A stretch of DNA of 64,000 bases from Pelosinus fermentans JBW45 (GCF_000271665.2 NZ_CP010978.1:4943001-5007000); one strand, 5' to 3'. Shown: positions 17,466 through 27,257, counted from the stretch's first letter. A program made the numbers and translations. Notes: generated by a model from the letters alone, not told the origin.

Positions 17466-17505
17466 AAAATGGCACAGGAATCTTTCGATTAACCTGTGCC
17501 ATTTT
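17466..17505 (+). terminator. Terminator of tex
   Basis: A 13-bp perfect stem, AAAATGGCACAGG with CCTGTGCCATTTT, around a 14-nt loop, followed by a T-rich tail. Confidence 0.88.
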
Positions 17506-17571
17506 CTATTTTAAGTTGTTTGCAGCATCATTTCGTACTTTAAGGCGTGTTAATCATAGTAAATTAGTAAA

Positions 17572-18963
17572 TTAGTAAATGCTGTTTTTCATTATAAAAT
17601 CATACAAACGCAGAACACTTTGGTGAATTTCATCAACATGTAAATGCCCATATCCTAACATCAGTTTATCGGAATGATTTCCTTTTCTAATGCAATAGTG
17701 CTCTATAGGATACACACGAATTCCAAAAGCTTGGCTTTTCGCAATAAATCCTTCATTAAAACAGACTCCTGGAATTTGCAGGACGAGATGCAGTCCCGAT
17801 GTATCACCGAGCAAACAGACTTCTTTCCCAAAACACTGCAAAATAGATTTTAAAAATAGTTGACGCTTTTCGCCATACATTTGGCAAATTTTCTGTACAT
17901 ATTTATCAAGCTTTCTTTGACTTAAAAATTCTGCCAATGCAGCTTGTTCAATAATTGGATTTTGCACATCAAAATACTTCCGCAAATGAAGCCATTGGGC
18001 ATGAAGCGGAGGCGGCAGCACCACGAAGCCAACTCTCAGTGCCGGATACATGGTTTTGCTGAACGTGCCCGCATAGAGAACAGATTCACAGTCCATAGAA
18101 TAAAGTGGCGTTATCGGCGCGCCTCCATACCGGAATTCGCTGTCATAATCATCTTCGATAATATAAAAATTCTGCTTCCGTGCCAGACGAATCAGTTCTG
18201 CCCTGCGTTCTGCGGGAAGAATTCCTCCAAGAGGGAATTGATGTGAGGGGGTAACATACACTGTCGAGAAATCCCGATTCTCTAGTTGTTCCGTTCTAAT
18301 GCCATTTTCATCTACAGGAATACCTAAAAAGGGAATTTTTCTGTTTTTCAGAATTTCTATAATTCCTAAATGACATGGATCTTCCACTGCAAAGGGCAGT
18401 CCTTCTTTTGATAACATTTGAACGAAAAGGTTCAGTGCCTGTGTGGTTCCCGTAGTGATAAAAATATCTTTGGGTTTTGCCAATATACCCCGCGTACGAA
18501 ATAACCACTGGCTTATTTCTTCCCTCAAGGGTTCATATCCCGCCGTTGTGAAGTATCCTAAATCTTTGTCTTGCAGTTTTTCACAGGATTTATAAAGTAA
18601 TTGATTCCACAGATAACGAGGGAAACAACTTACATCAGGCTGTCCTGTTTTAAAATCCGTAGAGAAAGATGGTTGACTGGTTTCATAAGTAATTGCTTTC
18701 GTATGGTATTTCTCCAGATGCAGTCCCTCTTTCACCTTCGTGGGTGCTCCCTGCCGGCTGACAACAAAACCTTCTGTAATAAGCATATCATAGGCTTCGC
18801 AAACTGTACTTCGTGAAACAGACAAATTCTTGGCAAGACCGCGACTGGAAGGCAAAGCTTCCCCCGCAGTGATTTTACCTTCAAGAATCAGTTTTTTCAT
18901 GGAATAGAAAAGTTGCCGTGATAATGAAATCTCCTTTTCCCTTTTCAATATAATATTCCACAT
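17572..18963 (-). CDS. MocR/PdxR-family regulator (GntR HTH fused to aminotransferase fold)
   Basis: A 463-aa fusion. Residues 1-75 form the GntR winged helix (GEALPSSRGLAKNLSVSRST). Residues 100-455 form a class I aminotransferase-like effector domain binding pyridoxal phosphate, with the PLP lysine in AGTFSKTMYPALRVG and the Asp/Tyr pair in IIEDDYDSEFRYGG. PdxR, GabR and others in this family respond to PLP or amino acids. Divergent from an EamA transporter with a shared intergenic region carrying three related 8-9-bp motifs, so it probably controls that transporter and itself. Confidence 0.93.
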   Translation of the reverse strand: MWNIILKREKEISLSRQLFYSMKKLILEGKITAGEALPSSRGLAKNLSVSRSTVCEAYDMLITEGFVVSRQGAPTKVKEGLHLEKYHTKAITYETSQPSFSTDFKTGQPDVSCFPRYLWNQLLYKSCEKLQDKDLGYFTTAGYEPLREEISQWLFRTRGILAKPKDIFITTGTTQALNLFVQMLSKEGLPFAVEDPCHLGIIEILKNRKIPFLGIPVDENGIRTEQLENRDFSTVYVTPSHQFPLGGILPAERRAELIRLARKQNFYIIEDDYDSEFRYGGAPITPLYSMDCESVLYAGTFSKTMYPALRVGFVVLPPPLHAQWLHLRKYFDVQNPIIEQAALAEFLSQRKLDKYVQKICQMYGEKRQLFLKSILQCFGKEVCLLGDTSGLHLVLQIPGVCFNEGFIAKSQAFGIRVYPIEHYCIRKGNHSDKLMLGYGHLHVDEIHQSVLRLYDFIMKNSIY

Positions 18964-18973
18964 ACACCCTCCT

Positions 18974-19037
18974 ACTGGTATGTAATATATTCGCTAAACT
19001 GGATATTTTGTTATACCAGTCTCTATGCTAGTATAAT
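18974..19037. promoter_or_regulatory. MocR operator region and EamA promoter
   Basis: Three related sites lie in the divergent intergenic region: ACTGGTAT (18974-18981), ACTGGATAT (18998-19006, same orientation) and ATACCAGT (19013-19020, inverted). A plus-strand promoter TTGTTA (19008-19013), 18 bp, TATAAT (19032-19037) has the inverted site in its spacer. Direct repeats plus one inverted copy is the pattern known for MocR-type regulators. Confidence 0.65.
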
Positions 19038-19073
19038 AACACAGTAATTTATAGAGGTAAAGGAGCGTGGATT

Positions 19074-19991
19074 GTGGAAAAATTGAAAGGGCGTATCTAT
19101 TTAGCCATATCTTTTGTACTTGCAGGAACTTCAGTAATTGCTGCGCGGTTTGTGTCTGATTCTCTGGGGACCTTTACGATAACCGCAGCAAGCCTTCTTG
19201 CAGCGCTTATCATATTGCTGCCATTTTACTTGTTACGAATCAAGCAAGCGATTCCTAAAATGAGCAAAAATGACTGGATCATGATTTGTCTGCAGGCATT
19301 TTTCGGTATTTTTTTATTTAGAGCCTTCCTTTTATTCGGATTGCAAAACACCAGCTCAACAGAAGCTGGCGTTTTGATTGGCGCTGCACCGGTATTGACA
19401 AGTATATTAGCACGCACCATACTGAAAGAGAAATCAAATGCAAAAACCACAGGTGGTATCATCTGTGCTGTTTTGGGAGTTCTACTGCTTCAAGGCGCAC
19501 AACTTTCGAACCTTACAGCAGAACATGTATTGGGAAATATGCTGGTAGTGTGCGCAGCAGCAAGCGAATCTCTATTCAATATCCTATCGCGTAGCCACAG
19601 TTTGAGCGAAATAACCGGCAATATGGGTAAGATAGAGCCAACCGTTCAGTCTCTGCTTGTGTCCGCTGTTGCTTTTCTCTTTTGCATCATTCCTGCATCA
19701 TTTGAATATCCCGTTTCATCTTTGCTATTACTTGATTTAAAGGGATGGGTATCTATTTTGTGGTATGGCTTGATCGTTACTATGCTATCTTACGTTTTGT
19801 GGTATGCTGGTATCAAAAGATGTACAGCCCATACCGCTGCTGCTTTCTCTAGCTTGATGCCATTTACTTCTATGCTGTTAGCCTTTTTGATTTTAAAAGA
19901 ATCCGCCGAGACAATGCAATGGATCGGGGGATTTCTAGTTATCCTTGGTGTTATATTGCTAACCGATTCTCAGGCAGCAGAAAAAGGTTAG
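19074..19991 (+). CDS. DMT-superfamily (EamA) permease
   Basis: A 305-aa membrane protein with about ten hydrophobic helices arranged as two EamA repeats (about 5-140 and 155-297; conserved ends VLLLQGAQL and GVILLTDSQ). Members export amino acids, nucleosides or related metabolites. The GTG start follows AAAGGAG. The divergent MocR regulator suggests a substrate tied to amino acid or vitamin B6 metabolism; no specific substrate can be assigned. A strong terminator follows at 20021. Confidence 0.9.
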   Translation: MEKLKGRIYLAISFVLAGTSVIAARFVSDSLGTFTITAASLLAALIILLPFYLLRIKQAIPKMSKNDWIMICLQAFFGIFLFRAFLLFGLQNTSSTEAGVLIGAAPVLTSILARTILKEKSNAKTTGGIICAVLGVLLLQGAQLSNLTAEHVLGNMLVVCAAASESLFNILSRSHSLSEITGNMGKIEPTVQSLLVSAVAFLFCIIPASFEYPVSSLLLLDLKGWVSILWYGLIVTMLSYVLWYAGIKRCTAHTAAAFSSLMPFTSMLLAFLILKESAETMQWIGGFLVILGVILLTDSQAAEKG

Positions 19992-20020
19992 AAACGATTG
20001 AATTCTTATTCGAAATAAGA

Positions 20021-20070
20021 AAGACAAATCCACGAATACCTCCTGTATAGGTGTCCGTGGATTTGTCTTT
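20021..20070 (+). terminator. Terminator of the EamA permease gene
   Basis: Stem of about 12 bp, GACAAATCCACG with CGTGGATTTGTC, around a 21-nt loop, ending in TTTTG. Confidence 0.82.
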
Positions 20071-20206
20071 TGCTGATAATACTGTCATTCGCTCTGTTGC
20101 CTTAATTTTAGTGTTTCTTCCTTAGCCAAACATTTGGGTCTCGCTTTCCGCGGAGAAATGGCAACGAGTGGTGAGCGTTCAAACTGAGGAGATGGAAATC
20201 ACTTTA

Positions 20207-20677
20207 TTATTTGTATCGCCCTTTATCTTTGTTCTTATATTTATCCCATACATTACGAACCAGCATAACGACTCCGCCAATGACCAATAAATTGAGTAAC
20301 ATACTGAAGATTCCAGACATACCTCCCATATGTCCGCCAAACAGACTGCCAAATAAGCTTCCCGCTAAAAAGCCGCCTCCGATCATACTGGCATTTCGCC
20401 AGAAGCCGCCAGTGGACTGGGATGGATTGCTTTGTTGTATATCAGGTGTTGTCTGTTTTGCAGGAGCTTTGTCACCAAAACTGTTGGCAGGTGCCGAGGG
20501 TTTATAAGTGCCTCCCGTATTTCCTGGTGCTGCCGATTTACTAGGCGAACTGCTGGATGACGGTGCAGAAAATGATTTCGAACCAGAAGATGACCTAGAC
20601 CCTGAGCTGCTTACTGCAGCAAAACATACAGTACTAAGAAAAACAAACAGTAACGTAAATACTATAATCTTTCTCAC
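20207..20677 (-). CDS. Secreted or membrane Ser/Gly/Pro-rich protein
   Basis: A 156-aa protein with a signal peptide (about 1-20, ending CFAAV), a long low-complexity Ser/Pro/Ala/Lys region (about 22-90), a Gly-rich hydrophobic stretch (GGGFLAGSLFGSLFGGHMGG) and a terminal membrane helix (about 122-142) followed by a basic tail. It resembles the N-terminal half of Tim44-like/TIM22-type bacterial membrane proteins but lacks their globular domain. GTG start after GAGGAG. It forms an operon with the small gene upstream (gap of 8 bp). Function unknown. Confidence 0.65.
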   Translation of the reverse strand: MRKIIVFTLLFVFLSTVCFAAVSSSGSRSSSGSKSFSAPSSSSSPSKSAAPGNTGGTYKPSAPANSFGDKAPAKQTTPDIQQSNPSQSTGGFWRNASMIGGGFLAGSLFGSLFGGHMGGMSGIFSMLLNLLVIGGVVMLVRNVWDKYKNKDKGRYK

Positions 20678-20685
20678 TGAAATCT

Positions 20686-20955
20686 TTACTCCTCCTTATG
20701 AACTTTCACATCTCCTGGAAAAGCATAAATAGCTGACAAATTAGGCAATTCTCCGCTTAAATAACGATCAATATCATGAATATCAACAAAGAAGGAACAA
20801 TTCACTTCTAAATATCCCTGTTCTTTATTTTTTGTCAGCGTTTTTAAGTGTTCCCGCAACTTGTGACACTCCGCTTCCGAAGCAGTAATATCTAGTGTTA
20901 CTAATGGCACTCCATATTCCCGCAGTACATCTTGTAAACTTATTCTTTCAGACAT
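20686..20955 (-). CDS. Small soluble protein, function unknown
   Basis: An 89-aa protein of mixed alpha/beta pattern (ISLQDVLREYGVPLVTLDI, LEVNCSFFVDIHDIDRYLSG) without signal, membrane segment or metal motif. It lies between the EAL-HDOD gene and the secreted Ser-rich protein on the same strand with short gaps (24 and 8 bp), so all three are probably one operon. No family recognised. Confidence 0.65.
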   Translation of the reverse strand: MSERISLQDVLREYGVPLVTLDITASEAECHKLREHLKTLTKNKEQGYLEVNCSFFVDIHDIDRYLSGELPNLSAIYAFPGDVKVHKEE

Positions 20956-20979
20956 AATGATCCCCTTTCTTTAACCTTA

Positions 20980-22200
20980 CTATAATGAGCAAACCTCATC
21001 AGCCCAAGCTACTGCTTTTTTATAATCATCAGGGATATGTTTTTCCTCGATACCTAAACTAGCAGCACAAGTCATAAAAGCTTCCCACTGCGCTCTTTCA
21101 TAGAATAACACCAGATGATAGATCCTGCCGAAATCATTATATTCTCCTAATAATGCACTTTTAATCTCTTCACTAATAGGCAGCTCAGCCATAATATCTT
21201 TGAGAGGTCTGCCAATGAAGACATCAATTAAGGAAAACATCCCCATCATAAACAATTCTGACTCCCGCCCTTTAAATCCTACTCGTTCAGCAAGTAATTC
21301 AGAAAATTTTGCCCGTACTAACGAGGTAACAAGAATACCATCTGTTTTATTATCACCAACTGTCCGCATAACAATTAAGGATACCCATTTAACAATCTCA
21401 TTTTTCCCCATTAACACTAAAGCATGTTTCACAGAGGAAATTTCATTTGTTAAACAAAAAGCTGCAGAGTTAATAAATCGCAACAACTGATAAGACAAGG
21501 CTAAATCATACATAATGAATTTTTCAATTGCATTAAAGTTAAAATTTTCTTTATCTAGCTCCTGTAGTACTCTAAGAACCCGTAACTGATTAATTTTACT
21601 ACTCGGAGTCGCTTTTCCTCTCAGAACCAGAGGCTTACTAAAAAAATATCCCTGAAAGTACGAGTAACCCATTTTTACAGCTTGCTCAAAATCAGCCCGC
21701 GATTCTACTTTTTCAGCTAAAAATTTGATGTTTCGTTCACCAACACTACTCATAATCCTTTTCCTATCATGCCCAGTGGTGGTTAAAAAATCAACTTTTA
21801 TAATATCAGCAATATTCAGCAGAGGCATAAATTTAGGATGAAAGACAAAATCATCTAATGCTAATATATATCCTGCTTGTTTTATTTTTTCACAAGCCTT
21901 GATCAATTCGGCAGTAGGTTCCACTGTCTCTAATATTTCAATTACGACTAACTCTTTAGGTAATAGCAGAGGTATTTCCTTTTTTATCAGATTCTCTGTA
22001 AAGTTAACAAATGCGCGTTTACCACCAGTAAGAACATCCATACCAATTGCAAAAAAACTGTTACAGATTACCTCAGATGTCGCTTGATCACCATCAGTGC
22101 AAGTACATGTGTTTTCATAGCTGTCTCGAAATAACAGTTCATAGGCAAAAAGCTTTTGACTTTTTGTAAAAATAGGCTGCCTCGCTACAAAAACATCCAC
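20980..22200 (-). CDS. EAL-HDOD signalling protein (YuxH type)
   Basis: A 406-aa protein. The EAL-like domain (about 1-195) keeps YELLFRD, ALDDFVFHPK, IKVDF and QGYFFSKP, but several canonical residues differ (no clear DDFGTG, LAEKVES for EGVE), typical of a non-catalytic c-di-GMP-related fold. The HDOD domain (about 200-395) has LSYQLLRFINSAAF and VKHALVLMGKNEI. This fusion is widespread and is thought to act in signalling rather than hydrolysis. I chose the GTG at 22200 (VDVFVARQPIF), 8 bases after AGAGGAGGC; the longer frame would put the ribosome binding site inside the gene. Confidence 0.88.
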   Translation of the reverse strand: MDVFVARQPIFTKSQKLFAYELLFRDSYENTCTCTDGDQATSEVICNSFFAIGMDVLTGGKRAFVNFTENLIKKEIPLLLPKELVVIEILETVEPTAELIKACEKIKQAGYILALDDFVFHPKFMPLLNIADIIKVDFLTTTGHDRKRIMSSVGERNIKFLAEKVESRADFEQAVKMGYSYFQGYFFSKPLVLRGKATPSSKINQLRVLRVLQELDKENFNFNAIEKFIMYDLALSYQLLRFINSAAFCLTNEISSVKHALVLMGKNEIVKWVSLIVMRTVGDNKTDGILVTSLVRAKFSELLAERVGFKGRESELFMMGMFSLIDVFIGRPLKDIMAELPISEEIKSALLGEYNDFGRIYHLVLFYERAQWEAFMTCAASLGIEEKHIPDDYKKAVAWADEVCSL

Positions 22201-22284
22201 TTCGTATAGCCTCCTCTGCCGCATATACCTTTTAAAACAAACCTTCCTAGAGTATATCTAAGAAGGTTTGCCAACTTAAATTCC

Positions 22285-23898
22285 TTATTCAATACTAATA
22301 ATGAAATCATAATGCGGCTGGCCACCTAAATATAATTCAATCTGGACAGCAGGCAAGTGGACTGCCAGATCATCTGCCAATACCTGTGCCTCCCCTTTTG
22401 TCAGGCTAGCACCATAATACAAGCTAACTACTTCATCCTCATCATCTAATAAAAATTCCACCATACTGCGTAGTGCAGTACCTACATCATCCGCATCAAC
22501 AATTACTTTGCTATCCTGCACGCCAATGTGTTTACCAGCCGCTACCGTATGGCCGTTTACGACACTATCACGCACAGCCATTGTAACCGCTGCAGCTTTT
22601 ACTTCTTTACTCCGAGCCGTCATACGAACCATGTTATCTTGTATGGAAAGATTGGCATCAAAAGCCATTAATGCCGCCAAACCTTGGGGCACATTTGTAG
22701 TTGGTACAATTTCCACTCGATTACCTAATAGTTTTTGTGCTTGACCTACTGCCAAGAGAATATTTTTATTGTTAGGCAGAATAATATATTTTTCGCTATT
22801 ACCCCGATGCACTGCATCAATAAAATCTTCCACAGGCGGATTCATAGTCTGTCCGCCCATAATAATAGTTGCAGCTCCCATTTGCTTCATAATATCAGCC
22901 AAGCCTTGGCCCGCAGCTACACTGATGATAGCTACTTGGCTATGCCCTGGCACTACATCTAGAAATTCATGGCGCTGCTGATGCTGATCAGCCATGTTAT
23001 CAATTTTTATATCATGCAACGTCCCCCAGGACATCGCTGACTCCAGTACCACTCCTGGACGAGCTGTGTGAATATGCACCTTCATGACATCGCTGCCCGC
23101 CGCTACGACCAAAGAATCTCCCATAGGGAGCAAATGTTTTCTTACATCAGCGGTATTGAGGCTACAGTGTTTCACCAAAAATTCAGTACAGTAGGGATGT
23201 GTAATATCGACTCCTGTATATTCAAGAGAAGCAACGCGCAAATTACTGTCAAAATTAGCTTCAGGACCTGAAGATTCTCCACTCAGACCTTCTAAGCAAC
23301 CGGATAAAAATACGATAAGCCCTTTGCCGCCCGCATCTACAACTCCGGCAGATTTTAATATTGGCAATAGATCTGGAGTTTTCTTTAATTCTACTTCACC
23401 AGCTTTAATAGCTTCCGATAAAACATCCATAAAATCTAAACCATCCCTCACCGCTCGGTGAGCCCCCTTGGCAATTCCTTTAGCCACAGTGAGAATGGTC
23501 CCCTCCACGGGTTTTGATACGGCACGATACGCATATAATACACCATATTGAAAAGCTTTACCGACTTCAGATGATGTGGCTTGGTCCTTACCAGCTAATC
23601 CTCTAGCAATACCACGAAAAATCTGGGATAAAATTACCCCGGAATTTCCTCGTGCCCCCATAATCGCACTATCTGCCGCCCGCTTACTCAAAGGACCGAT
23701 GCCAACCTCCGGAGCCTCTTGTACAGCCTGGGCTACTGCTCTTAATGTTAATAACATATTCGTACCAGTGTCACCATCAGGCACTGGAAAAACATTTAAA
23801 CTGTTAATATGTTCATGCTCTCGCATAAACGTTTGGTATGCCCCAAGTATCATACGACGAAAATCATTACCTGTAAGCCATTCAGTCTTCCCCTGCAT
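22285..23898 (-). CDS. fakA: Fatty acid kinase FakA-like protein (DAK2 domain, YloV)
   Basis: A 537-aa protein. The N-terminal DAK2 domain (about 10-200) has FPVPDGDTGTNMLLTL and ARGNSGVILSQIFRG for ADP/metal binding. The C-terminal part has the EDD/DegV-like segments (VAIISVAAGQGLADIM, ILLAVGQAQKLLG). FakA phosphorylates fatty acids bound to a FakB (DegV-family) partner for membrane lipid synthesis. A DegV gene lies directly upstream on the same strand (gap 32 bp), matching such a pair. Good AGGAGG start. Confidence 0.92.
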   Translation of the reverse strand: MQGKTEWLTGNDFRRMILGAYQTFMREHEHINSLNVFPVPDGDTGTNMLLTLRAVAQAVQEAPEVGIGPLSKRAADSAIMGARGNSGVILSQIFRGIARGLAGKDQATSSEVGKAFQYGVLYAYRAVSKPVEGTILTVAKGIAKGAHRAVRDGLDFMDVLSEAIKAGEVELKKTPDLLPILKSAGVVDAGGKGLIVFLSGCLEGLSGESSGPEANFDSNLRVASLEYTGVDITHPYCTEFLVKHCSLNTADVRKHLLPMGDSLVVAAGSDVMKVHIHTARPGVVLESAMSWGTLHDIKIDNMADQHQQRHEFLDVVPGHSQVAIISVAAGQGLADIMKQMGAATIIMGGQTMNPPVEDFIDAVHRGNSEKYIILPNNKNILLAVGQAQKLLGNRVEIVPTTNVPQGLAALMAFDANLSIQDNMVRMTARSKEVKAAAVTMAVRDSVVNGHTVAAGKHIGVQDSKVIVDADDVGTALRSMVEFLLDDEDEVVSLYYGASLTKGEAQVLADDLAVHLPAVQIELYLGGQPHYDFIISIE

Positions 23899-23930
23899 TA
23901 TAAAATCCTCCTACATAGAAATATTGCGAT

Positions 23931-24770
23931 TTAGATTTTTTCCTGGAAAACTAAGCCTAACAAGCCTGGACCTAAATGGGCACCTAATACGGAGCCAATT
24001 TTTGCAGGTAATATAAGAGTTTTTGGATACATCTCTTGTATTCGTACCCTCAAAGCTTCCCCTTCTTCCGGGACATCAATGTGGCCTATACCAATATATT
24101 CTAAATTTTGATACTTTTGCAGCTCATCTAACATGCGATTCACGACTCGCTGCTTGGTACGAACCTTATCCATAACAGCAACTTTGCCATCAACTAAATA
24201 CAGTAAGGGTCTTATTTGCAGTATACTGCCAAACAAGGCAGAGGCACCGCCAATCCGTCCCCCTTTATATAAATACTCTAAGGTATCTGGAATTAAGAAC
24301 GTATGCGTCGCTTTTACCATGGTTTCTAATCTGTCAACAATATCTTTAGCGGAACAATTGACCAAAGCCATTTCTAGAGCGGTCTTAGCCATCTGCACCA
24401 TACCAACCGACGCAGTACCTGAATCAATTACGTGAATTTTTTTCCCGCCAATCATGTTAGCAACCGACCTGGCACCTTCTGCAGTACCGCTTAATCCCCC
24501 TGATACACTGATAACAATTATTTCTTTACCTGCTTTAATAAGAGGCTGACATACTTCTATGAAATCACCTGGCGCCGGCTGTGATGTTTTAGGATGTTGT
24601 TTTGTCTCTTGAGAAATGTGAAACAACTCTTTTGTAGAAATCTCATTTTCCCGCCACTCCTGGTCACCAACCCGTACCTTGAGGGCTACGACATGTAAAT
24701 TAGGATGCCCAGCAAGCATTTCATCAGGCACTTGCCCAATGCTATCGACTACAATGTGTATTTGAGACAC
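23931..24770 (-). CDS. DegV-family fatty-acid-binding protein (FakB-like)
   Basis: A 279-aa two-domain protein. The DegV motifs IHVVDSGTASVGM and FLIPDTLEYLYKGGRIGGAS are present, with the TSQPAPGDF loop (about 56-64) that contacts the lipid carboxylate in FakB structures. It presents a fatty acid to FakA for phosphorylation. The GTG start follows GAGAGGAG. Operon with the fakA-like gene. Confidence 0.92.
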   Translation of the reverse strand: MSQIHIVVDSIGQVPDEMLAGHPNLHVVALKVRVGDQEWRENEISTKELFHISQETKQHPKTSQPAPGDFIEVCQPLIKAGKEIIVISVSGGLSGTAEGARSVANMIGGKKIHVIDSGTASVGMVQMAKTALEMALVNCSAKDIVDRLETMVKATHTFLIPDTLEYLYKGGRIGGASALFGSILQIRPLLYLVDGKVAVMDKVRTKQRVVNRMLDELQKYQNLEYIGIGHIDVPEEGEALRVRIQEMYPKTLILPAKIGSVLGAHLGPGLLGLVFQEKI

Positions 24771-25124
24771 AGATAAACTCCTCTCAATCTAAGCAGGCTA
24801 TTGCCCCACCATATAAATATTTATACTTATGTTACATTTTATCAAAAAATGCGTTATAAATACATATTTTTTTTCCTGCTATGTCCCAAGTACAGCATCG
24901 GCCCCAGCCGTGTTTATACTTACGCTCGTTACTTTGCCAGAGTAATTATTTCTTGCAAAAAGGAAATTAGCAGAAAAACGCGAAAGTAATACTATTTATA
25001 GAGATACTGTATCTGTTTCGTCCCTGATTTGGGAAAGATGAAACTCTTGATCCTTCCTATTTTTATACAAACCAGGAATTCATATTCTGGTACAAATAAA
25101 ACCATATATAAAAGGAGCACATTA
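24771..25124. other. Intergenic stretch, nothing recognised
   Basis: 354 bp between the divergent DegV and FtsA-like genes. AT-rich ends surround a short GC-richer part with no stable hairpin, no repeat of the GAACC family and no convincing ORF. Promoters for both genes must lie here, but no hexamer pair stands out. Confidence 0.4.
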
Positions 25125-27257
25125 ATGGAAAAAAATCTACTCTTTGCATTAGATATTGGAACACGCAGTGTAGTCGGCCTCGTGGGGGAAAAAGTAGATA
25201 ATAGCATTCAGATCATTGCCTCTCATCGCCAAGAGCATCGTACTCGCGCGATGATGGATGGACAAATTCATGATGTTCCAGAAGTAGCAGCAATTATTGC
25301 CGAAGTAAAAAATGCATTAGAGACCTCTTGCGGTCCCTTGAAGAAAGTCTCAGTAGCCGCAGCAGGTCGAGCTTTATGCACCATTCAATCTAGGGCTGAA
25401 ATTGAAATGTCAGATAGGGGTGTGCTCACATCCAGTGATGAGCACGCTCTAGAACTGGCAGCTATCCAATCGGCTCAACATAAATTAGCTACATCCAATA
25501 CGCTATCCGACCCCACCTCTTATTATTGTGTAGGGTATAGTGTCGTTAGCTTCATCCTGGATAAGACGCCGTTAAAAACCTTAGTGGGGCAACGAGGCAA
25601 AAAAGCTACGGTTGAACTAATTGCAACCTTTCTGCCTAGACAAGTTATCGATTCTTTGCAGTCAGCTATCACCTCTGTTAATTTAGAAATAGCCACTCTC
25701 ACCTTAGAGCCTATCGCAGCAATTAATGTATTAATTCCTCAAACCATGCGTCATTTGAATCTAGTCCTGGTTGACATCGGAGCAGGTACATCGGATGTGG
25801 CCATTACGAAAGATGGTTCGATTATTGCTTATGGCATGGTTCCCTGTGCCGGTGATAAAATTACGGAAGCTATTTCCCAGCAATATCTTTTGGACTTCAA
25901 TGTGGCAGAGACGGTCAAACGCAAACTTACGGATAATGAATCCTCTACCATTACCCTCACCGATGTATTAGGTCTTCCCCAGGAAATAGCCATAAGTGAA
26001 ATTATTAAGAACATTGAACCCCATGTAGCTGAATTGGCACAATTAATTGCAACCCAGATCATATCCCTCAATGTTACGGCCCCTCAGGCGGTTCTCTTAG
26101 TTGGTGGTGGTTCCCTCACCCCGATGATTTCCGAAGCATTAGCCCAATGCCTTGACATGCCAGCGCCGCGAGTAGCGGTTCGCCGCCCTGATATAATCGA
26201 AGGCATTAGCCAAATTCCGACTGATCTTTGTACCCCTGATGCAGTCACCCCTCTTGGGATTTTAAAACTTTCTGCCAGCCGTACACTTAATTTTATGAAT
26301 GTTACCTTAAATGAACAACCCTTACATCTGTTTAATCTGGGTCACTTAACCGTTGCAGATGCTCTGTTAGCTGCGGGTATTGACACGCGGAGTCTCCATG
26401 GCAAACCAGGGCTTGGCATCACCATTGATATTAACTCCCAAACCAACTTCTTTCCCGGCACCCATGGCACTCCTAGTCTCATTGAACTAAATGGTCATAA
26501 AGCTACCCTTTCTGAACTACTGCAGGAAGATGATGTGATCAAAGTAACCAAAGGCACAAGTGGCACCATGCCCTCTCTTTGTCTTTCCGATATTTTTGAT
26601 ATTCTTCCTTCCTATCTTATTTATATCAATCAAAAGCCTTACGAAATATCTCCGATTATTACTATTAATGATGAATTAGCCCAACCAGATGCAGTACTAG
26701 CCGATAGAGACCAAGTACTTTACCGTGTGCCGAGTACCCTAGAAGAAGTTCTGACCGCAACTGGAAACCCTATGGATGTCCCACCTTACCACTATATTAT
26801 CAATGGCAGTGAACGAGAATATAGTATTTGGCGCAAATATACCATAAACGGAAACACCTCCACAGCTGCCAGTCCCGTAAGCGCCAACGACCAGATCATT
26901 ATTTCGCCTCTTTGCGAACCAACTCTGGGTGAACTATTAGGGCTCAATAACGACGAGGAGCATTCCATCACCGTATTATTCAATAAAGTTAAGTGCAGTA
27001 TCCCCCTTCGTCGCTATACGATCATCACGAATGATAAAGTCTCTCAAATCACAGATATTGCCCCCAATGAAAGTTTCATTCATTTTTCTTCTACCGAACA
27101 AGAACATCCTATGATTAGCGATGTACTACTGGCTGCCAATTTCAATCCGAAAACCATTCCTCCTGGCAGTATTGTCAAGATTCTTTTAAATAATCAACCG
27201 ACAGAATATACATCCCTTGTAAAAAACGGTGACGAGATTACTCTTGTGGTAACTTGA
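25125..27257 (+). CDS. FtsA/actin-like ATPase with extended C-terminus
   Basis: About 710 aa from the ATG at 25125, which follows AAAAGGAG; the upstream extension to 25029 has no ribosome binding site. Residues 1-390 form an actin/Hsp70-fold ATPase of FtsA type: LFALDIGTRSVVGLVGE (phosphate 1), a SHS2-like 1C insertion, LVLVDIGAGTSDVAITK (phosphate 2), and AVLLVGGGSLTPMI (adenosine). After this come about 320 residues absent from classical FtsA (about 420 aa), with repeated beta-grasp-like units (PLHLFNLGHLTVADALLAAG, TLGELLGLNNDEEHSI). No FtsA-type C-terminal amphipathic membrane helix is visible. It is probably a division or envelope-related actin homologue of this lineage; no ftsZ is adjacent. 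Confidence 0.78.
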   Translation: MEKNLLFALDIGTRSVVGLVGEKVDNSIQIIASHRQEHRTRAMMDGQIHDVPEVAAIIAEVKNALETSCGPLKKVSVAAAGRALCTIQSRAEIEMSDRGVLTSSDEHALELAAIQSAQHKLATSNTLSDPTSYYCVGYSVVSFILDKTPLKTLVGQRGKKATVELIATFLPRQVIDSLQSAITSVNLEIATLTLEPIAAINVLIPQTMRHLNLVLVDIGAGTSDVAITKDGSIIAYGMVPCAGDKITEAISQQYLLDFNVAETVKRKLTDNESSTITLTDVLGLPQEIAISEIIKNIEPHVAELAQLIATQIISLNVTAPQAVLLVGGGSLTPMISEALAQCLDMPAPRVAVRRPDIIEGISQIPTDLCTPDAVTPLGILKLSASRTLNFMNVTLNEQPLHLFNLGHLTVADALLAAGIDTRSLHGKPGLGITIDINSQTNFFPGTHGTPSLIELNGHKATLSELLQEDDVIKVTKGTSGTMPSLCLSDIFDILPSYLIYINQKPYEISPIITINDELAQPDAVLADRDQVLYRVPSTLEEVLTATGNPMDVPPYHYIINGSEREYSIWRKYTINGNTSTAASPVSANDQIIISPLCEPTLGELLGLNNDEEHSITVLFNKVKCSIPLRRYTIITNDKVSQITDIAPNESFIHFSSTEQEHPMISDVLLAANFNPKTIPPGSIVKILLNNQPTEYTSLVKNGDEITLVVT

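Noticed and set aside
25029..25124. N-terminal extension of the FtsA-like gene
   Set aside because: No ribosome binding site; the ATG at 25125 follows AAAAGGAG and starts the phosphate-binding motif region.
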